Part shown: positions 1-6,308 of the stretch, in pieces | How the letters are laid out: each line of letters begins with the position of its first letter | Position numbering within the stretch: position 1 is the stretch's first letter | From: an uncultured Alistipes sp. | GTDB lineage: Bacteria; Bacteroidota; Bacteroidia; Bacteroidales; Rikenellaceae | Direction of reading: 5' to 3' | NCBI GenBank assembly: GCA_947174295.1 | Contig: CAMWIG010000120.1 | Span: 1-6,380, forward strand | Length of the DNA: 6,380 nucleotides | The notes under the pieces: model-generated | Told to the model about the DNA's origin: nothing | Database searches by the model: none | Seen by the model: the letters and a program-made list of their open reading frames with translations, nothing else | Program-made: the position numbers and the translations under genes

Positions 1-1
1 G

Positions 2-190
2 ATTATGGGGCGCGTTGACGGATATGCCGGCATGGGTATCAGCATGCTCAATCCCGCAAATGTCGGAGCTATCGACAAGAACGGACGGATAATCGGTGAT
101 GGCATTTCTCCGCAGTTGGATTCTTTGCTGCGTTTGTCGACCGATGCGGCCAATGCGATGCACCGCGGAAATATGTACCGGCTTCCGTAA
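2..190 (+). CDS. C-terminal end of an unrecognised protein (5' end outside window)
   Basis: An open frame enters from the left edge and runs 62 codons to TAA at 188-190. The visible tail is Gly/Asn/Asp-rich at first (GRVDGYAGMGISMLNPAN), then forms a likely helix (QLDSLLRLSTDAANAMHRGN) and ends MYRLP. An ATG at 5-7 lies in the frame, but it is only the second visible codon and there is no promoter or leader, so this is most likely the tail of a larger gene. The strongest support is the perfect hairpin with a T run that begins two bases after the stop on the same strand. Codon use is GC-rich like the neighbours. No signal peptide, membrane segment or catalytic motif is visible in this piece. 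I do not recognise the family and assign no function. The gene is convergent with the MATE exporter gene. Confidence 0.6.
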   Translation: MMGRVDGYAGMGISMLNPANVGAIDKNGRIIGDGISPQLDSLLRLSTDAANAMHRGNMYRLP

Positions 191-191
191 A

Positions 192-237
192 CAGTTTCGC
201 CCCGGAAGGCAATGCTCCCGGGGCGAAACTGGTTTTT
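192..237 (+). terminator. Rho-independent terminator between convergent genes
   Basis: A perfect 14-bp stem pairs 192-205 (CAGTTTCGCCCCGG) with 218-231 around a 12-base loop, followed by one G and TTTTT at 233-237. It starts right after the stop codon at 190, so it ends the plus-strand gene. Read on the minus strand the same stem is followed by only TTT. It may therefore also serve, more weakly, as the end of the operon that finishes at 267, for which no other terminator is seen. Confidence 0.85.
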
Positions 238-266
238 GGGGCGGGCGTATGCCTGGTGGGGCGGTG

Positions 267-1700
267 TTAAGTCGTTGGTGTGTCGGTGTGCATCCAGCGT
301 TCGCGGCAGAGGCGGACGAGGAAGATTGCGCCGCGGAAGCACAGCTCGATGCACATGGCTATCCAGACGCCGCGAAGGCCCATCGTGGGGGCAAGCAGTG
401 CGGCGAGGGTCAGGCGCACGGCCCATATGCTGCCGAGGTTCATGGCGCACGGAGCGAGTGTGTCGCCAGCGCCGACGAAGACTCCGTAGGCGACAATCGA
501 GGCGGCGAACATCGGTTCGGCGAACGCTTCGATGCGCAGGGCCATGACGCCGAGCGAGCGGATTTCGGCGTCGGGCGTCATGATGCCCATCATCACCGGG
601 GCGCCGAGGTACATTATGCAGCCCATGACGGCCATTACGAGCATGCCCGACGCCACGGTCATGCGTCCGAAGCTGCGCATCAGCGTGCGCGATCCGGCGC
701 CTTTGCTCTGTCCGACGAGCGTCGTCGCGGCGTCGGCTATTCCGTATCCCGGCATGTAGCACAGACTCTCGGCCGTTATTGCGAAGGCGTTGGCGGCGAT
801 TGCGGCAGCGCCCAGCGGTGCGACGATTACCGTCGTCAGAATCTGCGCGCTGCACATCACGCCGTGCTCGCAGCCGATGGGCAGCCCTATTCGCACGGCC
901 TCTTTCATACACCGGCGCGTGGGGCGGAACCGTCCCCGTTCGCGACGGATAGACAGCTCCGGCGACCGCCGCCACAGATACCACGTCATCGCCGCTGCTG
1001 TCGCGGCCTCCGCTGCGGCTGTTCCGAGCGAAGCTCCGGCTACGTCCATGTCCGCACCGGGGATGGTGACGACCGCCGCGCCGAGCGAGATTTCGCGCGT
1101 CGGGAAGATAAGCAGCGAGTTCAGTGCGACGTCCAATATGCACATGGCCACGCTCAGCATGCTGGGAATGCGCATGTTGCCGCTGCTGCGGAGCATGCCG
1201 CCCGAGAGATAGTTGAGCTGTACGAACGGCAGCGACAGCGCGAATATGCGGAAGTATCGTGCGGCATCGGAAGAGATGGCCTCGCCGCCGCCGAGCCATA
1301 TCGGCAGCTGTCCGCTTACGGCGCATCCTGCGGCGGCCATGAGCACTCCGAATGCAGGTGCGGCCACGAGCGACTGCCGCAGTACGCTGCGTGCACCGGC
1401 CATGTCGTTGGCCCCTATGCGGTGCGCCGCCTGAACCGAGAATCCGAGTGCGGCGGCCGAGCACAACCCTCCGAACAGCCAGGTAGTCGTGGAGACGAGT
1501 CCTATCGCCGCCGAGGCATTCGCACCGAGCGATCCGACCATCGAGGCGTCGATGTAGAGCATGGCGATTACCGACAGCTGCGCGAGCATCGAGGGGATAC
1601 TCAGCCGCACGATGAGTTCGAGCCGCTGCCCGAATGACAGCGGCTGCCCGGCCCGAATCATTTCGAGCAGTTCGTATTCGCGTCTGCGTCCCTGCGCCAT
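267..1700 (-). CDS. MATE family efflux transporter
   Basis: The 477-residue product is an inner-membrane exporter of the multidrug and toxic compound extrusion (NorM/MepA/DinF-like) type. Such proteins are about 450-480 residues long and expel organic cations or metabolites in exchange for Na+ or H+. The sequence has the family layout: a basic cytoplasmic N-terminus (about 1-25), a first hydrophobic bundle (about 28-245) with PSMLAQLSVIAMLYIDASMVG near 36-56 and LRSSGNMRIPSML near 170-182, an Arg-rich cytoplasmic loop (about 244-268), and a second bundle (about 269-463) with the matching AANAFAITAESLCYMPGYGIADAATTLVGQ region near 302-331. About twelve membrane helices are expected. ATG at 1700 lies three bases after the stop of the PLP-enzyme gene and has no Shine-Dalgarno, so it is probably translated by coupling. 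The frame ends with TAA. Substrate and coupling ion cannot be read from the sequence. The family call is firm; the subfamily is not. Confidence 0.93.
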   Translation of the reverse strand: MAQGRRREYELLEMIRAGQPLSFGQRLELIVRLSIPSMLAQLSVIAMLYIDASMVGSLGANASAAIGLVSTTTWLFGGLCSAAALGFSVQAAHRIGANDMAGARSVLRQSLVAAPAFGVLMAAAGCAVSGQLPIWLGGGEAISSDAARYFRIFALSLPFVQLNYLSGGMLRSSGNMRIPSMLSVAMCILDVALNSLLIFPTREISLGAAVVTIPGADMDVAGASLGTAAAEAATAAAMTWYLWRRSPELSIRRERGRFRPTRRCMKEAVRIGLPIGCEHGVMCSAQILTTVIVAPLGAAAIAANAFAITAESLCYMPGYGIADAATTLVGQSKGAGSRTLMRSFGRMTVASGMLVMAVMGCIMYLGAPVMMGIMTPDAEIRSLGVMALRIEAFAEPMFAASIVAYGVFVGAGDTLAPCAMNLGSIWAVRLTLAALLAPTMGLRGVWIAMCIELCFRGAIFLVRLCRERWMHTDTPTT

Positions 1701-1703
1701 GCG

Positions 1704-2864
1704 TCAGCCGAGTACGGTTTTCAGCCGGTGCAGACCCTCGACGAGCAGTGCCCGCGGACAGGCCATGTTGATTCTCAGGAATCCGTCGCCGCCCGGGCCG
1801 TACATCGCCCCGGGGCTCACTTTCAGCCTGGCCTCGTCGAGCAGACGCTGCGCCAGACGTTCGGAATCCATGCCTGCCGCCCGGCAGTCGACCCACGCCA
1901 GATAGGTTCCTTCGAGCGGCATGACCGGGTAGTCGGGCAGATGTTCGGCGAAAAAGCCGCGCAGCGCGAGGTAGTTGTCCCACAGATAGCCGCGCAGCGC
2001 ATCGAGCCACTCTTCTCCTTCGCCGTAGGCCGCCATGAGAGCCTCCACGCCGAACGGGCCTATGTCGCACACCTCGTTGTCGTTTATCGCGCGGTCGATG
2101 CGCCGGCGAACCTCGTCGTCGGGAGCTATGATGTTGGCGGTCTGCAATCCGGCGATGTTGAACGCCTTCGACGGCGAGGTGCAGACGACCGACCGCCGGG
2201 CGAACTCGCCGCCCAGAGTGGCGTAGGGGGTGTAGTCGCGGCCGTCGAAGGTCAGCTCGCAGTGTATCTCGTCCGAGACGACGAACACATTGTGCCGCAG
2301 GCATATTTCGCCGATGCGGTGCAGCTCGTCGCGCGTCCATACGCGGCCGCCCGGGTTGTGGGGATTGCAGAGCAGCAGCAGACGCGCCCGTTCGTCGGCC
2401 GCAGCACGTTCCAGCGCCTCGAAGTCGACGGCATAGCTGCTGCCGGCCGAGTAAATCATCGGCACGGCCGAAAGTTCGCAGCCGTTGTTGCGTATCGAGG
2501 AGTAGAAGCAGTTGTAGGCCGGAGTCATCACCAGCACGCGGTCGCCCGGCCGCGTCAGGGCCTTTATCGAGGCCGAGAGCGCCGGCACGACGCCGGTGGT
2601 GTAGATTATCGTCTGCGGGTCTATCGTCCATCCGTGGCGGCGCGAGAACCACCCGACGATCGCTCGGTAGTAGGCGTCGGGCACTTTCGTGTAGCCGAAA
2701 ATTCCGTGTTCTGCGCGGCGGCGCACGGCGTCGACCACGGCCGGAGCCGTGCGAAAGTCCATGTCGGCGACCCACATCGGCAGCACACCTTCGTCGGCCG
2801 GCGTGTCCCACTTGCAGGAGTTCGTTCCGCGGCGCGGGACTATTTCGTCGAAGTCGTATTTCAT
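1704..2864 (-). CDS. MalY/PatB family PLP-dependent C-S lyase / aminotransferase
   Basis: The 386-residue product is a cytosolic fold-type I PLP enzyme. Characterised MalY/PatB members cleave cystathionine (and similar cysteine S-conjugates) to homocysteine or a thiol plus pyruvate and ammonia. Diagnostic features are LPMWVADMDF (28-37), the NPHNPGG loop (167-173), SDEIH with the PLP-ring Asp (197-201), SPSKAFNIAGL with the Schiff-base Lys at about 233, and RINMACPR with the carboxylate-binding Arg near 364. The length fits the family (about 385-400). The frame stays open upstream, but that stretch overlaps the DUF3737 gene out of frame and shows no homology, while MKYDFDEIVPRRGTNSCKWD is the typical family N-terminus, so ATG at 2864 is the start. 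This start shares ATGA with the stop of the preceding gene, a sign of translational coupling. The stop is TGA. Fold and chemistry are secure; physiological substrate (cystathionine, another S-conjugate, or a transamination) is not, so no gene symbol is given. Confidence 0.93.
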   Translation of the reverse strand: MKYDFDEIVPRRGTNSCKWDTPADEGVLPMWVADMDFRTAPAVVDAVRRRAEHGIFGYTKVPDAYYRAIVGWFSRRHGWTIDPQTIIYTTGVVPALSASIKALTRPGDRVLVMTPAYNCFYSSIRNNGCELSAVPMIYSAGSSYAVDFEALERAAADERARLLLLCNPHNPGGRVWTRDELHRIGEICLRHNVFVVSDEIHCELTFDGRDYTPYATLGGEFARRSVVCTSPSKAFNIAGLQTANIIAPDDEVRRRIDRAINDNEVCDIGPFGVEALMAAYGEGEEWLDALRGYLWDNYLALRGFFAEHLPDYPVMPLEGTYLAWVDCRAAGMDSERLAQRLLDEARLKVSPGAMYGPGGDGFLRINMACPRALLVEGLHRLKTVLG

Positions 2865-3727
2865 GGCCGGTCGGTCGTTTCGGCCCATGTTTTCAGCTCG
2901 CAGTCGGCCGGGGCCTTTATGTTTTCGTCGATGATTATCTCGCCGAAGCTGCCGGCGGTAATCGAGCCGCTGCGCGGATTCTTCACGCTGCGGACGGCAC
3001 CTTGCAGCGTGGCATTCACGGTCGCGTATTCGAACGCGAGGTCGCAGTCGTCGTCCATCGTGCAGTTCTCCATCACGAGGTCGGTGGCGTAGCACAGCGG
3101 CTGCGTGCCCGAAATGCGGCAGTTGACCAGACGCAGACGCTTCGAGTGCCAGCCCAGATACTCGCCGCTTATGGTCGAGTCGTAGACCGTCACATCCTCC
3201 GTGCCCCAGAACGCATCCTTGGAGTCGATTACGGCGTTGCGTATCTCCACGTTGCGGCAGTACTGGAACGAGTAGTTGCCCTGCTGGCGGTAGTTGTCGA
3301 TGCGTATGTTCTCGCTGTGCATGAACAGATAGTCGGCATTGGCCACCTCCACGTTGCGCAGCTCCACGTTGCGGCAGTGCCACAGCGTCTCCTATGCGTC
3401 GGGTATGCGGACGTTTTCGAGCCGCAGGTTCTCCATCTCGCGGAACATCTTGGGTGCTTCGACCAGCGTGTCGGTCATCTCCAAATTGCGCGAATACCAC
3501 AGTGCTGCGCGCGCACCCTCGCGGAAGGTGCAGCCGCGGAGAGTGAAGCCGTCGACATGCCAGAACGGATATTTTCCCTTGAATTCGCATCCCTCGGCCT
3601 CGATTCCCGAACACTCTTTGAGTGCCGATTCTCCCGGCTCGACGGTCACGTTCTCCAATCGCAGGTCGTGCGAGGCGAACAACGGACGCTCGCCTCCGAA
3701 AGTTTCGTTTTTGATAGTTTTCATCAT
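2861..3727 (-). pseudogene. DUF3737 family right-handed beta-helix protein, interrupted by an in-frame amber codon
   Basis: One frame of 289 codons runs from ATG at 3727 (ATGATG; the second ATG at 3724 is equally possible) to TGA at 2861, broken only by TAG at 3392-3394 (codon 112). The 111 residues before it and 176 after it are in the same frame and belong together. The N-terminal part has KTIKNETFGGERPLF and KYPFWHVDGFTLRGCTF; the C-terminal part has NYSFQYCRNVEIRN, SKDAFWGTEDVTVYDSTISGEYLGW, SGTQPLCYATDLVMENCT and SVKNPRSGSI, all typical of DUF3737. The repeated unit of about 20 residues ending in patterns such as RNVELRNVEV is that of a stacked beta-helix. The family's biochemical role is unknown to me; there is no signal peptide, so it is probably cytosolic. 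It heads the operon and its stop overlaps the start of the PLP-enzyme gene. A GTG at 3367 could restart translation, giving about 168 residues. The gap may be a true nonsense mutation or a sequencing error. Confidence 0.82.
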
Positions 3728-3776
3728 TTATCGCGGTTTTCGTTACTGCGCCGACTCGTGCGGCGTTCTTCTCGGG

Positions 3777-3784
3777 CAAAGTTA
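3777..3784 (-). promoter_or_regulatory. Candidate -7 box of the DUF3737-lyase-MATE operon promoter
   Basis: On the minus strand TAACTTTG (3784 to 3777) matches the Bacteroidota -7 consensus TAnnTTTG exactly and lies about 50 bases before the ATG at 3727. No convincing TTTG -33 box is found 19-21 bases upstream, so the promoter is weakly supported. It lies after the dnaK terminator in genomic order but upstream of this operon, as expected for independent transcription. Confidence 0.4.
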
Positions 3785-3851
3785 CCGTGAAAACGGTGCG
3801 TATCCGCTACGCCGGTTACCGATAATAATACCCGGATTACTGTTTGTCATG

Positions 3852-3887
3852 AAAAAAGCCTGCCCGGAACTCGCCGGACAGGCTTTT
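3852..3887 (-). terminator. Rho-independent terminator of dnaK
   Basis: Transcribed from 3887 down, AAAAGCCTGTCCGG pairs with CCGGGCAGGCTTTT (14 bp, one G-U pair) around a six-base loop (3868-3873) and runs into TTTTTT at 3857-3852. It begins 17 bases after the dnaK stop codon at 3905-3907. Confidence 0.88.
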
Positions 3888-3904
3888 CGATTGTCGTCGG
3901 GCGA

Positions 3905-5815
3905 CTACTTCACCTCCTCGAACTCCACGTCCTCGGGCTGGCTGCCGCCGTTCTGCTGCTGGGCGTTGCCCTGCGCGCCTGCGCCAGGATTGCCCTGGGC
4001 CTGCTGCTGCGCCTGCTGCTGGGCGTAGATGTCCTGCGAAGCGGCCTGCCATGCGGCGTTGAGCTCCGCGATTGCGGTGTCGATAGCCGCTACGTCGGCG
4101 TTCTTGTGAGCCTCTTTCAGCTTGGCCAGAGCGCCCTCGATGGCCGACTTCTTCTCTGCGGGAATCTTGTCGCCGTACTCTTTGAGCTGCTTCTCCGTTG
4201 CGAAGATGTTCGAGTCGGCGGCGTTGATTTTGTCGATGCGCTCCTTCTCGGCCTTGTCCTTCTCCTCGTTGGCCTTGGCTTCGTCGCGCATGCGCTGAAT
4301 CTCCTGCTCGGTCAGACCGCTCGATGCCTCGATGCGAATCTTCTGCTCCTTGCCCGTGCCCTTGTCCTTGGCCGATACGTTGAGGATGCCGTTGGCGTCG
4401 ATGTCGAACGTCACCTCGATCTGCGGTACGCCGCGCGGAGCTGCGGGGATGCCGTCCAGATGGAAGCGGCCTATCGACTTGTTGTCGCGAGCCATGGGGC
4501 GCTCGCCCTGGCATACGTTGATTTCGACGGAGGGCTGGTTGTCGGCCGCCGTCGAGAATACCTCGCTCTTGCGGGTCGGAATCGTGGTGTTGGCGTCGAT
4601 GAGCTTGGTGAACACGCCGCCCAAAGTCTCGATGCCGAGCGACAGCGGGGTCACGTCGAGCAGCAGCACGTCGTTCACCTCGCCGGTGAGCACGCCGCCC
4701 TGGATAGCCGCACCGATAGCCACCACCTCGTCGGGATTCACGCTGCGGTTGGGCGCCTTGCCGAAGAACTCCTCTACAATCTTCTGGATAGCGGGAATAC
4801 GGGTCGAACCGCCCACGAGAATCACCTCGTCGATTTGCGAAGCCTGCAAACCTGCGTCGCGCAGAGCCAGCTTGCACGGCTCGATGGTCTTGTGGATGAG
4901 GTGGTCGCACAGCTGCTCGAATTTCGCGCGGGTGAGCGTCATCGTCAGGTGCTGCGGGATGCCGTTCACGGGCATGATGTAGGGCAGGTTGATTTCGGTG
5001 GAGGTGGTCGACGAAAGCTCGATTTTAGCCTTCTCGGCAGCCTCTTTCAGGCGCTGCAACGCCATGGGGTCCTGACGCAGGTCGATGCCGTGCTCGGCCT
5101 TGAACGCCTCGGCCATGTAGTCGATGAGCACGTGGTCGAAGTCGTCGCCGCCGAGATGCGTGTCGCCGTTGGTCGACTTCACCTCGAACACACCGTCGCC
5201 GAGTTCGAGAATCGAGATATCGAACGTACCGCCGCCGAGGTCGTAGACGGCGATTTTCATGTCGTTGTTCTTCTTGTCGAGACCGTAGGCGAGAGCTGCG
5301 GCCGTGGGCTCGTTGATGATTCGGCGCACTTTGAGACCTGCGATTTCGCCGGCCTCCTTTGTTGCCTGACGCTGCGAGTCGGAGAAGTATGCCGGCACGG
5401 TGATGACGGCCTCGTTGACCTCCTGACCGAGGTAGTCCTCGGCGGTCTTCTTCATCTTTTGGAGGATGATGGCCGAAATCTCCTGCGGAGTGTACTGACG
5501 GCCGTCGATGTCCACGCGCGGAGTGTTGTTGTCGCCGCGAACTATCGCGTAGGGTGCGCGGGCGATGTCGGCGCCTACCTTGTCGTAGGTTTCGCCCATG
5601 AAACGCTTGATGGAGAATATCGTGCGCTTGGGGTTGGTGATGGCCTGACGCTTGGCGGGGTCTCCGACCTTGCGCTCGTTGGCGTCGGTGAACGCTACGA
5701 TCGACGGAGTGGTGCGGTGACCCTCCGAGTTGGGAATAACGACGGGCTCGCTGCCCTCCATGACCGATACGCAGGAATTGGTCGTTCCGAGGTCGATACC
5801 GATAATCTTTGCCAT
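3905..5815 (-). CDS. dnaK: Molecular chaperone DnaK (Hsp70)
   Basis: The 636-residue product is the cytosolic ATP-driven chaperone that binds exposed hydrophobic peptides and works with DnaJ and GrpE. E. coli DnaK has 638 residues, so this is full length. The ATPase domain (1 to about 382) has the phosphate-1 motif IGIDLGTTNSCVSV (5-18), Lys70, NEPTAAALAYG (168-178), the phosphate-2 motif YDLGGGTFDISILE (191-204) with the conserved Thr at 197, and the adenosine motif ILVGGSTRIPAIQ (332-344). The interdomain linker VLLLDVTPL (383-391) is intact, followed by the beta-sandwich substrate domain (to about 505) and the helical lid. A Gln/Gly/Asn-rich disordered tail (about 598-628) precedes the terminal EEVK. 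ATG at 5815 follows an A-rich leader without a Shine-Dalgarno; the stop is TAG. It has its own terminator and appears monocistronic, with no grpE or dnaJ in view. No missing key residue is seen. Confidence 0.99.
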   Translation of the reverse strand: MAKIIGIDLGTTNSCVSVMEGSEPVVIPNSEGHRTTPSIVAFTDANERKVGDPAKRQAITNPKRTIFSIKRFMGETYDKVGADIARAPYAIVRGDNNTPRVDIDGRQYTPQEISAIILQKMKKTAEDYLGQEVNEAVITVPAYFSDSQRQATKEAGEIAGLKVRRIINEPTAAALAYGLDKKNNDMKIAVYDLGGGTFDISILELGDGVFEVKSTNGDTHLGGDDFDHVLIDYMAEAFKAEHGIDLRQDPMALQRLKEAAEKAKIELSSTTSTEINLPYIMPVNGIPQHLTMTLTRAKFEQLCDHLIHKTIEPCKLALRDAGLQASQIDEVILVGGSTRIPAIQKIVEEFFGKAPNRSVNPDEVVAIGAAIQGGVLTGEVNDVLLLDVTPLSLGIETLGGVFTKLIDANTTIPTRKSEVFSTAADNQPSVEINVCQGERPMARDNKSIGRFHLDGIPAAPRGVPQIEVTFDIDANGILNVSAKDKGTGKEQKIRIEASSGLTEQEIQRMRDEAKANEEKDKAEKERIDKINAADSNIFATEKQLKEYGDKIPAEKKSAIEGALAKLKEAHKNADVAAIDTAIAELNAAWQAASQDIYAQQQAQQQAQGNPGAGAQGNAQQQNGGSQPEDVEFEEVK

Positions 5816-5912
5816 AATGCTTTAAGTTTTTATTGTTAATATATTTTCGTTTCTTTTTCTGTTGCGGCCGGCTTTCGGCCGTTCACGCCGATATTAAGGA
5901 CAAATGTTATAC

Positions 5913-5945
5913 CAAACGAATCTTATGCGCTATTTGTGCGTCAAA
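5913..5945 (-). promoter_or_regulatory. Candidate dnaK promoter
   Basis: On the minus strand TTTG (5945-5942), then 21 bases, then TTCGTTTG (5920-5913), which matches the TAnnTTTG -7 consensus at five of six fixed positions. Transcription would begin near 5906, giving a leader of about 90 bases whose last 50 are very A/T-rich. AACATTTG at 5908-5901 is an alternative -7 box but lacks a -33 partner. No CIRCE-type inverted repeat is seen. Confidence 0.35.
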
Positions 5946-5957
5946 TGCGTGCCGCGA

Positions 5958-5996
5958 CTGACAAAATCGCCGCCGGACTGACACCGCGTCTGACAC
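5958..5996 (-). repeat. Three direct copies of TGTCAG upstream of dnaK
   Basis: On the minus strand GTGTCAG at 5996-5990, GTGTCAG at 5984-5978 and TTGTCAG at 5964-5958, spaced 12 and 20 bases apart. They lie in non-coding DNA between the terminator of the small membrane-protein gene and the candidate dnaK -33 box, about 12 bases upstream of the latter. The position fits a regulator site, but a six-base motif can recur by chance. Confidence 0.3.
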
Positions 5997-6016
5997 AATG
6001 GCAGAAACCGCCGTTG

Positions 6017-6052
6017 AAAAACGAGCGGCCCGCCGGAATTCCGGCGGGCCGC
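6017..6052 (-). terminator. Rho-independent terminator of the small membrane-protein gene
   Basis: 6025-6052 is a perfect 28-bp palindrome: 12-bp arms GCGGCCCGCCGG and CCGGCGGGCCGC around AATT. On the minus strand it is followed by TCG and TTTTT (6021-6017). It begins 17 bases after the stop of the small gene and would insulate dnaK from transcription reading in from it. Confidence 0.8.
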
Positions 6053-6069
6053 ATGGTCTCGTGCGACGG

Positions 6070-6246
6070 CTATCGGCGATGCCGTCTGCGATGTTTGCCC
6101 GACGAGTGCGATACGTGGTCGTGCCGTCCGTCGATCATGCGTTTGCGGCGGCGGTTGCGTACGCTTTGTACGATTGCGATTATCGTCACGGCGAATATTG
6201 CGGCGGCAACCAGAGCTATGGCTATTGCCGACAGTGTTTTTTCCAT
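6070..6246 (-). CDS. Small single-pass membrane protein with Arg/His-rich tail (hypothetical)
   Basis: ATG at 6246 opens a 58-codon frame ending in TAG at 6070-6072. The product begins MEKT, then has one strongly hydrophobic helix (about residues 5-26, LSAIAIALVAAAIFAVTIIAIV), immediately followed by RNRRRKR and a tail rich in Arg and His that ends GKHRRRHRR. By the positive-inside rule the N-terminus is outside and the basic tail is in the cytoplasm. No known domain is recognised and no function is assigned; the tail could bind nucleic acid, acidic lipid or metal, which is speculation. Support for a real gene comes from the clean helix-plus-basic-anchor pattern, a candidate promoter 30-60 bases upstream and a strong terminator 17 bases downstream. 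A longer overlapping frame on the same strand (6316-5930) has no such pattern and reads through the terminator, so I prefer this one. Confidence 0.65.
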   Translation of the reverse strand: MEKTLSAIAIALVAAAIFAVTIIAIVQSVRNRRRKRMIDGRHDHVSHSSGKHRRRHRR

Positions 6247-6276
6247 AAGATTTTTCGTAGTGTTTATTTCGGGAAA

Positions 6277-6308
6277 TGAAGTTATGCAAAACGGGCGAAT
6301 TATGCAAA
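6277..6308 (-). promoter_or_regulatory. Candidate promoter of the small membrane-protein gene
   Basis: On the minus strand TTTG (6308-6305), a 20-base spacer, then TAACTTCA (6284-6277), which keeps TAnnTT of the Bacteroidota TAnnTTTG box. The expected start near 6270 gives a leader of about 24 bases before ATG 6246, with no Shine-Dalgarno. Confidence 0.4.
6282..6308 (-). repeat. Tandem TTTGCATAA repeat overlapping the promoter
   Basis: On the minus strand TTTGCATAA occurs at 6308-6300 and again at 6290-6282, 18 bases apart. The first copy contains the -33 TTTG and the second runs into the -7 box, so the repeats lie where an operator would. Only two copies are present and the motif is A/T-rich, so chance is possible. 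Confidence 0.35.

Noticed and set aside
96..1637. A 513-codon plus-strand frame opposite the MATE gene
   Set aside because: It overlaps the preceding gene's end, reads through a strong terminator and yields a low-complexity Arg/His/Gly-rich product typical of a shadow frame.
3245..3378. Repeated DNA around CTCCACGTTGCG (3245, 3347, 3362) as a possible repeat array
   Set aside because: The copies encode the recurring Arg-Asn-Val-Glu of successive beta-helix rungs, so the protein repeat explains them; spacing is irregular and there are no spacers of CRISPR type.
3392..3394. Amber codon read as an amino acid throughout this genome
   Set aside because: TAG is the natural stop of dnaK at 3905-3907 and of the small gene at 6070-6072, so it acts as a stop here.
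2861..3727. Frameshift or two separate genes instead of one interrupted DUF3737 gene
   Set aside because: Both halves are in the same frame across the TAG, and together they make one protein of normal family length.
2865..3779. N-terminal extension of the PLP enzyme upstream to 3779
   Set aside because: The frame is open, but it is DUF3737 coding DNA read in another frame; the family N-terminus starts at ATG 2864 with ATGA overlap.
1728..3790. Two long plus-strand frames (1728-3092 and 3002-3790) opposite the lyase and DUF3737 genes
   Set aside because: Their products are rich in Val/Arg/His without family motifs and lie antisense to genes with clear homology.
3998..4026. CTG/GCC-rich short repeats near the dnaK 3' end
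   Set aside because: They encode the Gln/Ala-rich disordered tail usual before the EEVK end of DnaK.
4106..5839. A 577-codon open frame on the plus strand opposite dnaK
   Set aside because: It mirrors the codons of a certain dnaK gene; long antisense frames are common opposite GC-rich genes, and its product shows no recognisable domain.
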